The notes below the pieces were generated by a model, which ran no database searches, was not told where the DNA came from, and worked only from the letters and a program-made list of their open reading frames with translations. From Advenella sp. FME57 (GTDB taxonomy: Bacteria; Pseudomonadota; Gammaproteobacteria; Burkholderiales; Burkholderiaceae_B), in NCBI RefSeq assembly GCF_014897675.1, contig NZ_JABUXU010000013.1, positions 1 through 64,000 on the forward strand: 64,000 nucleotides of DNA. Reading direction: 5' to 3'. A program made the translations under genes and the position numbers. Of this stretch, positions 53,473 to 62,998 are shown in pieces (within the stretch, counting starts at the first letter, position 1; each line of letters opens with the position of its first letter).

Positions 53473-54590
53473 GATTGATCTCTGTTCAAATTGCAGAAGC
53501 GCTGGTTGGAGAATGGGGCGATGGTTTGGGCAGCGGTGCCGCGCAAAATCCAGTCGGGAATCGTGAAAACGTGATTGGCCGCCAGTGTGATGCCGCTGTG
53601 GCAAGTCACCACGTAGGCACCAGGCATCTCGGACGATTCCTGATAGATTGGCATGCCATCGGGCGACATGATCCGCAGCGCCGCCCAGCATCGGATAATG
53701 CGCATGTCGGCCAGCGCCGGGAAATAGTCGATGGCGCGCTGGGCGATGCCCTGCTGTAATGACAATCGTGTTGTATCGTCATAGCCCACGTCTTCCAGCG
53801 AGTCGCCGATCTGTATCGTGCCTTCATTGGTCTGTCGCACATGCATGGTGGGATAGGACAGGAACGGGGCACTGCGCTCCCCGATCATGACCTGGCCCTG
53901 ATTCGGTTTAACCGGCACGTGCAGTCCGACAAATTCACCTAGTCGCTTGTTGCCCAGGCCAGCGCACAGCACCACTTTTTTTGCGGCATATTTTTCGCCG
54001 GCGCGTGTAGTCACGACAAAGTTGCCTGACTGATAATCGATATGCTCGACAGGGTTGTTGTAGCGATAGTCCACCCCCAGCTGGCGCGCACCATGCTGCA
54101 ATGCCGGCAACAGTTTCAATGGATTGGCATGGCCATCCATGGGCGTATAACAGGCGCCAATCACCTTGGGGCCGATTGCAGGAATATATTTGCGAAGCTC
54201 TGCGGGCGACATGAACGTGTAGTCATACTTCTCGTCTACCGAGGCCTGGATGTCGCGCATCAGCTGCTGTCTTGCATCCATGTCGGCCTGATTGGTGAAG
54301 AATACGAAGCCGCCTGGCTGCTGCAGATAAGGATCGATGCCGGTGCGTTGGGTCAGTTCGCTAGCCAGCGCCGGCCAGTTGCGGGCCGATTGCAGGGTCC
54401 ATCGGGTGTAGGGAGAAAAGCCGTGGCCTTTTGCCTGCACCCACACGAGCCCGAAATTGCCCCTGGATGCGCGAAAGGCGACGTCGCCTTCGTCAAGCAT
54501 GAGCACTTTCGCATTTTGACGGGCCAGACCATAAGCGACGCTTGAACCGACGATGCCGCCGCCTATCACAATAATATCTGTGTTGTACAT
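53469..54590 (-). CDS. Opine/hydroxyproline-oxidase-type beta subunit (FAD oxidoreductase)
   Basis: A flavoprotein of about 373 residues of the DAO fold, like HcnC, OoxB/NoxB and the hydroxyproline dehydrogenase beta subunit. FAD is bound by DIIVIGGGIVGSSVAYGLAR at residues 5-24. The late GAYVVTCHSGITLAANHVF is typical of the family. The ATG at 54590 lies two bases past the permease stop, with AAGG nearby. It is the substrate-oxidising subunit and follows an importer, so the substrate is probably an opine, imino acid or N-substituted amino acid. Confidence 0.91.
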   Translation of the reverse strand: MYNTDIIVIGGGIVGSSVAYGLARQNAKVLMLDEGDVAFRASRGNFGLVWVQAKGHGFSPYTRWTLQSARNWPALASELTQRTGIDPYLQQPGGFVFFTNQADMDARQQLMRDIQASVDEKYDYTFMSPAELRKYIPAIGPKVIGACYTPMDGHANPLKLLPALQHGARQLGVDYRYNNPVEHIDYQSGNFVVTTRAGEKYAAKKVVLCAGLGNKRLGEFVGLHVPVKPNQGQVMIGERSAPFLSYPTMHVRQTNEGTIQIGDSLEDVGYDDTTRLSLQQGIAQRAIDYFPALADMRIIRCWAALRIMSPDGMPIYQESSEMPGAYVVTCHSGITLAANHVFTIPDWILRGTAAQTIAPFSNQRFCNLNRDQS

Positions 54591-54591
54591 T

Positions 54592-55386
54592 TCAACCTTT
54601 TCCAATCAACACTTTATCCAGGCCCACCAGACGGTCCATGATGATCATCATTATTACCGTTGCAATAATGAGAATTGCCGATACGGAGGTGATCAGGGGA
54701 TCGATGGTTTGCGCAATATGGTTATACATCCAGACCGGCAGTGTCGTTGTGCCCGGTGTTGCAACGAATACTGTCATGGTCAGTTCATCGAAACTCTGGA
54801 TAAAAGACAGCAGCCAGCCGCCGGTCAGGCCGGGCAGGATCAATGGCAGTATGATACGGCCATACACATGGCGTTTGCCCGCGCCAAGTGATCTTGCCGC
54901 CATTTCAACTTCCCGGTCCATACCGGTAGCCGAGGCCAGAACCAGGCGCAGGGAGTAGGGAAAAATGAAAATGACGTGTGTCATTGTCAGCCAGAATACC
55001 GAACCCGACAGCCCGGCGATATTGAAAAATCGCAGGAATGATACGCCCAATACCACATTTGGAATCATGAGCGGCGACATCAGAAATGCGCTGACGGTGT
55101 CGCGTCCCGGGAAACGGAAACGGGTCAGCGCCAGTGCCGCTGGCACTGCCAGGCAAACGGCAATGGTGGATGCAAACGAGGCCAGTTTCAGGGACAGCCA
55201 GAACGATTGCATAATCCGGGGTTCGTCGGCCACCGCCCGATACCATCGCAACGACAGCCCGTCGCTCGGATAGGAAATGAAGCCTTTGTCTGTGAACGAG
55301 ACGACGATCACGATGATCAGGGGAGCCAGCAAAAACAGCATGAAAGCGGCATGAAAAAGGAGCGAGAGCGTTCTATTGCGTTTCAT
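54592..55386 (-). CDS. PotC-type ABC transporter permease
   Basis: A 264-residue inner-membrane permease with about six segments. The EAA-like loop reads MAARSLGAGKRHVYGRIILPLILPG, the form seen in spermidine/putrescine and related opine/amine importers. It overlaps the other permease by four bases (ATGA) and is followed at once by the oxidase beta gene. The substrate is probably an amine, opine or amino acid derivative. Confidence 0.92.
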   Translation of the reverse strand: MKRNRTLSLLFHAAFMLFLLAPLIIVIVVSFTDKGFISYPSDGLSLRWYRAVADEPRIMQSFWLSLKLASFASTIAVCLAVPAALALTRFRFPGRDTVSAFLMSPLMIPNVVLGVSFLRFFNIAGLSGSVFWLTMTHVIFIFPYSLRLVLASATGMDREVEMAARSLGAGKRHVYGRIILPLILPGLTGGWLLSFIQSFDELTMTVFVATPGTTTLPVWMYNHIAQTIDPLITSVSAILIIATVIMMIIMDRLVGLDKVLIGKG

Positions 55387-56246
55387 CCATTTTCTCCGGC
55401 GGAAAAAATCATGCGGTATTTTCTTTCAGTGTAGCGGTTCAGCCCCATGATAATAATGATGTTGGCGATCAGCAGCAGGATCACAATGGCAGCGCCCAGC
55501 GGCCAGTTCAGGGAATTGAGAAATTCGTCATAGGCAGCCGTGGCCACCACTTTCAGGCGGCGCCCGCCCAGAATGGCTGGCGTGGCAAACGCCGACGCCG
55601 ACAGGGCGAAAACGATAATGGAACCTGACAGTATCCCGGGCATCAGTTGCGGGAAAATAATCCGGCGAAAGACGGTAAGCGGCGAGCCACCAAGCGAGCG
55701 GCCTGCATACTCCACGGTAGGGTCCAGCTTGCGCAAGGTTGCCCAGATGGAGATAATCATGAACGGAACCATGACGTGCACCAGACCGATGACCATGCCG
55801 GTAAACGTGAAAGTGAGGCGGATTGGCGAATCGATCAGACCAAGCAGGAGCAGGGTATCGTTGATGAGACCTTGCCGGCCCATCAGGATGGACCAGCCCA
55901 GCGTACGCACCACCACTGAAATTAGCAAGGGTCCCAGTACCATCACCAGGAAGATTCCGCGCCATGGGGCACGCATGCGTGCCAGGATAAGTGTTTCGGG
56001 AATACCCAGGACCAGGCAGATGATGGTGACCAGCAAGGCCATGCCGGCAGTGCGCAGGAAAATTTCCCCGTAGTAAGGATCGGAGAAGATCTTTATGTAG
56101 TTGCCAAACGAAAAATCCGGGATGATGCCGGTGGTGCCGTTAAAAGCATAGAAAGACAGCAGCGCAACCAGCAGCATGGGAATGATGAGCATGCCGCAAA
56201 ACAGCAGGAGCGCGGGCGTCAGCAGGACATAGGGTTCTTTACGCAT
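55383..56246 (-). CDS. PotB-type ABC transporter permease
   Basis: A permease of about 287 residues. Six hydrophobic segments are visible, starting with VLLTPALLLFCGMLIIPMLL, and the EAA loop reads VEYAGRSLGGSPLTVFRRIIFPQL. The ATG at 56246 (MRKEPYVLL) is preferred; an ATG 48 bases upstream would overlap the ATPase stop. It pairs with the PotC-type permease by four-base overlap. Confidence 0.91.
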   Translation of the reverse strand: MRKEPYVLLTPALLLFCGMLIIPMLLVALLSFYAFNGTTGIIPDFSFGNYIKIFSDPYYGEIFLRTAGMALLVTIICLVLGIPETLILARMRAPWRGIFLVMVLGPLLISVVVRTLGWSILMGRQGLINDTLLLLGLIDSPIRLTFTFTGMVIGLVHVMVPFMIISIWATLRKLDPTVEYAGRSLGGSPLTVFRRIIFPQLMPGILSGSIIVFALSASAFATPAILGGRRLKVVATAAYDEFLNSLNWPLGAAIVILLLIANIIIIMGLNRYTERKYRMIFSAGENG

Positions 56247-56260
56247 TTGAGCCACCCGTC

Positions 56261-57319
56261 CTACTGCTGCTCGGCGATAATGCGCAGATCGCAATCCTGC
56301 CAGTCCAGCGTCACCGTTTCACCGGGCTGCGCGGTGAGCGTCTTGATCGAGACAAACCACATGCCCAGTGCCGTTTTGACTTCACAGAGCCAGTGCGTGC
56401 CCAGAAACACGGCCTCGGACAGCATGCCCGGCAATTTGCCGGCCGTGCCGGGGCCTGCAAAGCCGACATTCTCCGGTCGGATCATAATGTTGGCCTTGCC
56501 TGCGCGAAAAGGATGATGTTCCGGCAGGCAGACCGCGAAGGTCAGGCCATCGCTGCTGACCTGATAGCCCTGGGTATCGCTGTGTGCAATCGTGCCTTCA
56601 AAAACGTTGGCGCGCCCCAGGAACCCGGATACAAACAGTGTCCTGGGGTTATGGTATACCTCAAGCGGCGGCGCCAGCTGTTGAATGCATCCATCGTTCA
56701 TCAGCGCAATACGGTCGCTCATGGTCATCGCTTCGGTCTGGTCGTGGGTAACCAGAATTGTGGTAATGCCCAGTTTGCGTTGGATCCGACGCAGCTCGAT
56801 ATGCATGTTCTCGCGCAGTTTGGCATCCAGATTGGACATAGGTTCATCAAGCAGGAGCAGCCTGGGCCGGATTGCCAGTGAACGGGCGATTGCGACACGT
56901 TGCCGCTGCCCCCCGGAGAGCTGGGCAGGGTAGCGCTCGCCCATTCCGGTCAGGCTGACCATGTCAAGCACCTGGTCGACGCGCTCGCGCCGTTCGGCTT
57001 TGGCCATTTTCCTCATTTCCAGGCCGAAACTGATATTGTCCTGGACAGTCATATGGGGAAACAGCGCGTAGCTTTGGAATACCACGCCGATATCACGCTT
57101 TTCGGGCGGCATGTCGGTCAGGTCCATGCCATCCAGAATGACCTGGCCGCAAGTGGGGTCGATGAATCCGGCAATCATTTGCAGTGTGGTCGTCTTGCCG
57201 CAACCCGAAGGGCCCAGCAGCGAGACAAACTCACCACGCTCGATGTCAAGATTCATGGATTTGACCACGCGCGCCGAGCCGTAGTCTTTGCCCAGGTTTC
57301 TGACAGAAAGAAAACTCAT
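56261..57319 (-). CDS. PotA-type ABC transporter ATP-binding protein
   Basis: A 352-residue ATPase. Walker A is GPSGCGKTT at 36-44, the signature LSGGQRQRVAIARSLA and Walker B LLLLDEPMSNLDAKLRE follow, then VTHDQTEAM. The C-terminal third is the TOBE-type regulatory domain found in polyamine-, opine- and sugar-type importers. It starts immediately after the binding protein stop and powers the PotBC-type channel. Confidence 0.94.
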   Translation of the reverse strand: MSFLSVRNLGKDYGSARVVKSMNLDIERGEFVSLLGPSGCGKTTTLQMIAGFIDPTCGQVILDGMDLTDMPPEKRDIGVVFQSYALFPHMTVQDNISFGLEMRKMAKAERRERVDQVLDMVSLTGMGERYPAQLSGGQRQRVAIARSLAIRPRLLLLDEPMSNLDAKLRENMHIELRRIQRKLGITTILVTHDQTEAMTMSDRIALMNDGCIQQLAPPLEVYHNPRTLFVSGFLGRANVFEGTIAHSDTQGYQVSSDGLTFAVCLPEHHPFRAGKANIMIRPENVGFAGPGTAGKLPGMLSEAVFLGTHWLCEVKTALGMWFVSIKTLTAQPGETVTLDWQDCDLRIIAEQQ

Positions 57320-58360
57320 TTACCGCTCCACCGTCCGGTTCCAGCGATCATTCCATTGTGTGCGCACGGCATTGACCTTATCCCAGTCGGTCTTTTCCAG
57401 TTTGTCCACCGCCTCGCCGTACACCACGCGTTGCGCGTCCTCTGCTGGCAACTTCACGGTTTTGTTGACAGGCCCCCAGCTTTGGGTGCGCGCAAAAACC
57501 ATCTGTATTTCAGGCGAGGCAAGATACTGCACCAGTTTCTGGGCCAGTTCAGGCACATTGCTTTTGACAACAGGACAGGCTGCTGTCAGCAGTGCCATGG
57601 CGCCTTCTTTCGGATAAACGAATTTGACCGGAAAGCCGGTGGACTTGAATGTTTCAACCCGGCCATTGCCCCACACACCGATAATCGCTTCGCCGTTCTG
57701 AAACAGCGAAGTCATGCCGCCGGGCGAGGGTTCCCAGGCCAGCACATTCGGGTTGATTTTTTTGATAATGGCATCAAAGCCGGGATCGGGGTTCTTTTCA
57801 TTGCCGCCATTGAGTTTGGCAAATTTCACCAGCGTGTGCAGGCCGTATGTATTGTTCAGCGGTGGTATGACCATGCGCTGTTCGAACTGGGGATTTTCCA
57901 GATCGTGCCAGGATGTCGGTGGCGTCAGGCCTTCTTTTTTGAAGACCTCTTCGTTGTAGAACAGGCCGGTGGCCACCAGTCCGATACCAAGGGCATTGGA
58001 TCCCAGGTCAGCGATCGGGTACAGGTCTTTGAATACAGGTGCGCTTTTGTCGATTATGTCGCAGAAGCCAAATTGCATTGCCTGATACATGGGGCCGTCA
58101 TCGAGCATGACCACGTCCAGTTCAGGATTGCTTTTCTGAGCCTGCAGTTTTCCCAATGTATCGGTCGAGTTGCCCGGAACGTAAACAACCTTGACGTTGT
58201 TGGCCTTTTCGAAAGCGGGAAGCACATCTTCTTCAAACGCTTTTTGCGTTGAACCGCCATATGACCCGAGATACAACGTGGGCGTTTGCGCATATACCAT
58301 CGAGGTTGCCGGAACCAGTAAACCTGCTATGGCAATTGTCATAAGCTTGCGTTTCATCAT
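57320..58360 (-). CDS. PotD/F-type ABC transporter periplasmic binding protein
   Basis: A 346-residue binding protein. The signal peptide ends near VYA at about residue 24. The mature start TPTLYLGSYGGSTQKAFEEDVLPAFEK is typical of the polyamine/opine branch, not the amino-acid family 3 branch. CGGAG lies before the ATG. It is the first gene of the operon that leads to the opine-oxidase-like enzymes. A palindrome at 58442-58460 lies upstream. Confidence 0.92.
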   Translation of the reverse strand: MMKRKLMTIAIAGLLVPATSMVYAQTPTLYLGSYGGSTQKAFEEDVLPAFEKANNVKVVYVPGNSTDTLGKLQAQKSNPELDVVMLDDGPMYQAMQFGFCDIIDKSAPVFKDLYPIADLGSNALGIGLVATGLFYNEEVFKKEGLTPPTSWHDLENPQFEQRMVIPPLNNTYGLHTLVKFAKLNGGNEKNPDPGFDAIIKKINPNVLAWEPSPGGMTSLFQNGEAIIGVWGNGRVETFKSTGFPVKFVYPKEGAMALLTAACPVVKSNVPELAQKLVQYLASPEIQMVFARTQSWGPVNKTVKLPAEDAQRVVYGEAVDKLEKTDWDKVNAVRTQWNDRWNRTVER

Positions 58361-58441
58361 TTTCTCCGTGGTGGGGGGAACAACTTACGGATAACAATAG
58401 AGAACACTGACCGCTATGTAAAATGCTTTTTTTTAGCCCGT

Positions 58442-58460
58442 CCATAATATGGTGTTATGG
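58442..58460. promoter_or_regulatory. CCATAA/TTATGG inverted repeat upstream of the importer operon
   Basis: CCATAA (58442-58447) and TTATGG (58455-58460) flank 7 bases. The site lies about 80 bases upstream of the binding-protein start and past the end of the LysR gene. It may be a LysR binding site. Confidence 0.4.
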
Positions 58461-58483
58461 CATGTACGCCATTGTTCACCAGG

Positions 58484-59392
58484 TTAAAGCAGCTTGCCGT
58501 TTTGCGCGATTGCCATGGTCACATTTGTTTTGACGTAGTGCACAAAATCTTTGAGCACGCGCAAAGCCGGCTTGTCGGCGCGATAAAGCGCACTGAAATG
58601 GACCATCAGTCGCGGTGAAAAATTCCTGAACACAATGTTGTTGCCGATATAGGTTATCACTGTGATGGGGTCCACGATTGCCAGGCAATTGCCTGATTCG
58701 ACAAACGAGCACATGGTTTGCGACGTGTTGGTGTCAACGCTTGAAAACACCTTGATGCCGTGGGACACCAGTAACAGCCCAAATGCCTGGCGGGTATCCA
58801 TATCGTGGGAGCCCAGTATCATTGTCTGCCCTTGAAGATCGGTGACGTGAATTTCACTTTTCTGAGCCAGCGGATGATTGCGCGGAATGGCGATCTTTGA
58901 GTCCAGCGAGAACAGATGCTCGCCTAGCGGGCTGGGATATTCACTGGACAGAATGACCATACCAAGATCACACTTGGCATTCTGCACCATATCCATGATG
59001 GTGGTAGAGGCATGGGTCGTCAGCTTGACCGATAGTTCGGTGTGCATTTGCATGAAGTTGTGCAGCAAGAAAGGCAATGCAGCAGAGGCCAGACAGGGCG
59101 CGGCAGCAATATGGAACTGGCCCTTTTGCGCTTTCTGGATCTGGCTGGCAGCATAGGCAATTTCCTGGACGCCGACCAGACTGCGCTCGACTTCCTTGAA
59201 CAGTTCTTCTGCCTCGTGTGTCGGAAAAAGACGGCCCTGGCGACGCTCAAATAGCGGAAAGCCCACCGAGGCTTCCAGATCCGATATCAAGCGTGTGGTG
59301 GCAGGTTGCGAGATGGAAAGAAACTCTGCTGCCTTCGTAACGGTACGGCTGATCATGAGTGCGCGAAATGCCTCGAGTTGTCTAAGTGTCAT
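58484..59392 (-). CDS. LysR family regulator, OccR/NocR-like
   Basis: A 302-residue LysR regulator. The HTH is TVTKAAEFLSISQPATTRLISDLEASVG. The opening MTLRQLEAFRALM and the LFERRQGRLFPTHEAEELF stretch are close to OccR and NocR, the regulators of octopine and nopaline catabolism in Agrobacterium, and to LysR proper. This agrees with the opine-oxidase-like enzymes downstream. It reads in the same direction as the operon and lies 123 bases before the binding-protein start. Confidence 0.88.
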   Translation of the reverse strand: MTLRQLEAFRALMISRTVTKAAEFLSISQPATTRLISDLEASVGFPLFERRQGRLFPTHEAEELFKEVERSLVGVQEIAYAASQIQKAQKGQFHIAAAPCLASAALPFLLHNFMQMHTELSVKLTTHASTTIMDMVQNAKCDLGMVILSSEYPSPLGEHLFSLDSKIAIPRNHPLAQKSEIHVTDLQGQTMILGSHDMDTRQAFGLLLVSHGIKVFSSVDTNTSQTMCSFVESGNCLAIVDPITVITYIGNNIVFRNFSPRLMVHFSALYRADKPALRVLKDFVHYVKTNVTMAIAQNGKLL

Positions 59393-59830
59393 TGCCTGCT
59401 CGAACTGGAAAATATCGATGAATCGTGCCGGGATAGCCCGGCTGGGACGATAAGTGTATTGGGGTATTGATGTATCGTTGCCCTAGGGATAATACTAATT
59501 CCCCTAGGGAGAATACCTAGGTTTGGGTGCTCGTGAGTGACGCGTATTCGTTGTGCCAAAGCCAATGTTTTTTGCTTTTCATTGCAAAATACGTGACGCC
59601 CCAGGTGATGCATCGTGCTGGCGGTGAAAATATCGTTATAAAACGGCAACGTTGAATTGGCGATCGTGTGGGCGCAGCAGGCTAGCTGCCGCCTGGCGGC
59701 GGCAGGCAAACAGCGCAGGAATATGAATATCGCCAGGGCTTCGGAGCAAAGGCTGCCGGTGTGTGTCACTGGCCCCGTTGTCAGACCGGACAGATGATGG
59801 CAACGGGGGGCAAGCAATAACAGCGTGGCG
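59393..59830. other. Intergenic region without a convincing gene
   Basis: These 438 bases between the LysR gene and the TctA gene hold the promoter of the LysR gene and a pair of CCTAGGG repeats. A 157-codon minus-strand open frame spans it but has no recognisable domain and odd codon use, so I do not call it a gene. Confidence 0.5.
59481..59521. repeat. Tandem CCCTAGGG repeats
   Basis: CCCTAGGG occurs at 59481-59488 and 59502-59509, 21 bases apart, each followed by a matching ATAATAC or AGAATAC. A further CCTAGG (59516-59521) ends the block. It lies about 90-130 bases upstream of the LysR start, about two helical turns per repeat, so it may be an operator. Confidence 0.5.
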
Positions 59831-61321
59831 TTATGCAGCCTTGCGCAGCCTGCGCAAAACAATGGGCGCCAGCAAAAACAGCGCAGACACGGTCAGAATG
59901 ACAATGGAAATTGGCGTTTCCACCAGCACGGCCGGGTTGCCCTGGGCTGCCGCCAGTGCCGTGCGCAGCTGGTTCTCTGCCATGGGTCCCAGAATCAGGC
60001 CGATCAGGATGGGTGCAATGGGAAAGTCATAGACACGCATGACATAACCCATCAGACCCACAACGACCATGCTGGCCAGGTCAAAGGTTGAGCCCGACAC
60101 GCCCCAGATGCCGATCATGGCAAATACCAGAATGCCGGCGTACAGCTGTGGCTTGGGAATCAGCAGCAATTTGACCCACATGCCAACCAGCGGCAGGTTC
60201 AGAATCAGTAGCATGACGTTACCAACATACAGAGAGGCAATCAGCCCCCAGATGAGTTCCGGGTTGGAGGTAAACAGAAACGGGCCGGGCTGCAGTCCGA
60301 AGTTCTGGAACGCTGCCAGTAAAATAGCTGCGGTGGCAGAGGTTGGCAGTCCCAGTGTCAGCAGGGGAACAAGCACCCCGGCGGCCGCTGCATTGTTCGC
60401 CGCTTCGGGACCGGCAACACCTTCAATGGCGCCGATGGTGCCGAATTCCTCTTTCTTTTTGCACAACTTTTTTTCCATCGTATAGGACAGCATGGTCGGT
60501 ATCTCGGAACCGCCGCCAGGCAGGGCGCCCATGGGAAAGCCAATAGCGGTGCCTCGCAACCAAGGCATGAACGAGCGTTTCCATTCCTCTTTGGTCATCC
60601 AGATGCCACCCTTGATCGGCAGTACGTCGTCGCTTTGATGCCGGTAGCGGCTGGCAACATAAATAATTTCACCGATTGCAAACAGCGATACCAGCACCAC
60701 CGTGAGCTCCATGCCATCGAGCAGCGAGCTGGCGCCAAACGTCATGCGCGGCTGCCCGGTCATCTTGTCGATACCTATGACCCCCAAGGCCAGGCCGATG
60801 AACAGGGAAATAAAGCCGCGGACCCGCGAGGTTCCCATGACCACCGCTACGGACGTGAAGGCCAGAACGGTCAGCGCAAAATAGTCTGCCGGTTTGAAGT
60901 AGAACGCCAGCTCGGCAATGGAGGGCGCAGCAAATGTCAGCAAGAGGGTGGCGATGGTGCCGGCTACGAAGGAACCCACAGCCGCTGTGGCCAGCGCTGC
61001 GGCTCCGCGTCCGGAGCGCGCCATTTTGTTGCCCTCCAGCGCGGTCATCATGGAGCCGGCTTCACCGGGCGTATTAATTAGAATCGATGTCGTGGAGCCA
61101 CCATACATCGCACCGTAGAGAACGCCGGCGAACATGATGAACGCCGAGACCGGCCCCACAGAGACGGTCACCGGCAGCAGCAGTGCAATGGTCAGCGCCG
61201 GGCCGATGCCGGGCAGGATGCCAATGGCGGTGCCAAGTACGGATCCGAGCAGCGCCCAGAAAAGATTCATGGGTTGCAGGGCAACATCAAAGCCCTGCAG
61301 TAATAAGCCGAAGGTATCCAT
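59831..61321 (-). CDS. tctA: TctA-family large membrane subunit of a tripartite tricarboxylate transporter
   Basis: A 496-residue membrane protein with about twelve segments. [21 protein letters not shown], the [24 protein letters not shown] loop and the second [22 protein letters not shown] repeat are the TctA signature. It is the sodium-coupled channel subunit. Its ATG directly abuts the TctB stop. With TctB and TctC here it makes the only complete TTT system in the window; other Bug receptors lack partners nearby. Confidence 0.95.
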   Translation of the reverse strand: MDTFGLLLQGFDVALQPMNLFWALLGSVLGTAIGILPGIGPALTIALLLPVTVSVGPVSAFIMFAGVLYGAMYGGSTTSILINTPGEAGSMMTALEGNKMARSGRGAAALATAAVGSFVAGTIATLLLTFAAPSIAELAFYFKPADYFALTVLAFTSVAVVMGTSRVRGFISLFIGLALGVIGIDKMTGQPRMTFGASSLLDGMELTVVLVSLFAIGEIIYVASRYRHQSDDVLPIKGGIWMTKEEWKRSFMPWLRGTAIGFPMGALPGGGSEIPTMLSYTMEKKLCKKKEEFGTIGAIEGVAGPEAANNAAAAGVLVPLLTLGLPTSATAAILLAAFQNFGLQPGPFLFTSNPELIWGLIASLYVGNVMLLILNLPLVGMWVKLLLIPKPQLYAGILVFAMIGIWGVSGSTFDLASMVVVGLMGYVMRVYDFPIAPILIGLILGPMAENQLRTALAAAQGNPAVLVETPISIVILTVSALFLLAPIVLRRLRKAA

Positions 61322-61858
61322 TCAGACGCCCGCCAGGGGAAGAAAACCGCCAAGTTGCAGACCCAGGCGAGAAAAAAGAAACCAGCACACCGAGCCCAGA
61401 ATGGCCCCGGTGATCAGGTCAATGAGTGTCTTGTTCGAACCAAAAGCGCGCGCAACCAGCGTGAACGAAAGCATGGCGGTAATGGGCAGGCCCAGTGCTT
61501 CCATGGTGAGTGCCGGTACGATGGTGGCGGCAAGCGCGGTAAAGAAGGCCCGCTTGTCCATGGGCAGATTGCCTGCCGCATTTTCCGCATTCTGCGCTTC
61601 GAAGCGTTCGCCTCGCGCAATTTGAATCAATAGCAGAATGCCCAGCAACAGCAGGCCACCGCCGGCAATAGTAACAAACATGCCTGGGCCGATAGCCGCG
61701 TACTGTGCCGTCGCCGGCAATGTGGTCGTGGCATACAGGCAGACACAGCCCAGGAGAATCACGGCTATACCCAGCCACCAGGGCCGGGCGCCAGGCGCCG
61801 TAGCCTCTGGGACCGCCGGTGTTGCGCCTGCCGGCGATGGTGTTTCCTTATTTTGCAA
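61322..61858 (-). CDS. tctB: TctB-family small membrane subunit
   Basis: A 178-residue membrane protein with four hydrophobic segments. The TQYAAIGPGMFVTIAGGGLLLLGILLL and FFTALAATIVPALTMEALGLPI stretches fit TctB, a poorly conserved family, so the call leans on its place between TctC and TctA. It starts with a TTG that overlaps the TctC end by 11 bases. Confidence 0.88.
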   Translation of the reverse strand: MQNKETPSPAGATPAVPEATAPGARPWWLGIAVILLGCVCLYATTTLPATAQYAAIGPGMFVTIAGGGLLLLGILLLIQIARGERFEAQNAENAAGNLPMDKRAFFTALAATIVPALTMEALGLPITAMLSFTLVARAFGSNKTLIDLITGAILGSVCWFLFSRLGLQLGGFLPLAGV

Positions 61859-62801
61859 GACCTGCGTCCTTCAGGATTTTGTTGATACGGTCACTTTCGT
61901 CCTTGATGAAGCTGCCAAACTCAGGGCCGGCCAGGAAAAACTGGTCCCAGCCCTGGGTGGCCATGGTCTGCTTCCAGGCATCGCTCTCGTTGAGTTTGGT
62001 GAACCGGTCGACCCAGGCTTTGTAATTGTCTTCGGGCATATCGACTGAACCGAGGATGCCACGCCAGTTTGCCAGCTCCACATCGTAGCCGGCTTCCTTG
62101 AAGGTGGGCGCATCCAGCCCTTTCATGCGCTCGGCTGATGTGATACCCAGTATTTTGACGCGGCCGGACTTGGCAAATTGCTGAAACTCGGAAATGCCCG
62201 AGATTCCGGCCTTGAGTGTGCCGTTGACGATGCCGGTGACGGTATCGGCGCCACCGGCCTGCGGAATATAATTGAGTTTGTTAACCGGCGCGCCGCTGGC
62301 CTGGGCCAGCAGGGCCAGGGCGATATGATCTACGCCACCAGCCGAGCCGCCGCCTACTGGTGTGCCACCAGGATTTTCCTTGAGCGCCTTGGCAAAATCT
62401 TCCAGTGTTTTGTAAGGAGCGTCTGGGCGTACTGCAAGCACCAGATACTCTGCCGTCAGACGTGCCACCGGCCTGAACTTGGACAGATCGACCGGCGATT
62501 TGTTAAGCGTGATTGCGCCCACGGTAATGGCGCCAAACACCGCCAGGTTGTCCGGTTTGCCCGTTGTGCCATTCTGGAATTCGGCCAGACCGATGGTGCC
62601 GCCGGCGCCACCCTTGTTGGTGAAGCTGACGCTATCGGTATAAATGCCGGCCTTGTTCATGGCCGAGAAGGCCTGTCGGCCTGTTCCATCCCAGCCGCCG
62701 CCGGGATTGGCCGGCAGCATGACGCTCACTTGCGCGCTGGCTGCTGCAGCAAAAAATGTGGTGGCCGCAATGCACGACCGCAGGATGCCTGATAGTTTCA
62801 T
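61848..62801 (-). CDS. tctC: TctC-family periplasmic solute-binding receptor
   Basis: A 317-residue TTT receptor. The signal ends near ASA at residue 23. The mature start VSVMLPANPGGGWDGTGRQAF is of the TctC type proper, with PGGGWD in place of the PYAPGGxTD of the Bug paralogues, and TNKGGAGGTIGLAEF follows. Its end overlaps TctB, so the trio is one operon. Probable ligand is a tricarboxylate or related acid (inference). Confidence 0.92.
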   Translation of the reverse strand: MKLSGILRSCIAATTFFAAAASAQVSVMLPANPGGGWDGTGRQAFSAMNKAGIYTDSVSFTNKGGAGGTIGLAEFQNGTTGKPDNLAVFGAITVGAITLNKSPVDLSKFRPVARLTAEYLVLAVRPDAPYKTLEDFAKALKENPGGTPVGGGSAGGVDHIALALLAQASGAPVNKLNYIPQAGGADTVTGIVNGTLKAGISGISEFQQFAKSGRVKILGITSAERMKGLDAPTFKEAGYDVELANWRGILGSVDMPEDNYKAWVDRFTKLNESDAWKQTMATQGWDQFFLAGPEFGSFIKDESDRINKILKDAGLAK

Positions 62802-62998
62802 GTCCGCTCCGAATGGGTTTGTTGTAATTGGTCATTGTTCAGAGAAGAATAGGTTGGATCAGGATGTATTGTCAATAAGGGAAATGGAGCGGACACCCAG
62901 GGCCCGCCCGAATCCAGGAAAGTGGCGCTGCTGCGGTGCACTTAGGGTGCCAGGCACAAGGCAATGCGCAGCAGGCAACTGTTGTCGTTATGTCCCGG

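Noticed and set aside
51743-54590. Hydrogen cyanide synthase hcnABC
   Set aside because: Subunit types match, but the linked importer, RidA, second amine oxidase and OccR-like LysR favour an amino-compound oxidase.
56900-58252. A 450-codon plus-strand open frame across the ABC ATPase and binding-protein genes
   Set aside because: It is antisense to two genes with clear motifs and its translation is rich in His, Arg and Cys with no family match.
59481-59521. CRISPR-like repeat
   Set aside because: There are only two short repeat copies, no spacers of typical length and no cas genes.
59389-59862. A 157-codon minus-strand open frame between LysR and TctA
   Set aside because: No domain, signal peptide or ribosome-binding site; composition unlike neighbouring genes.
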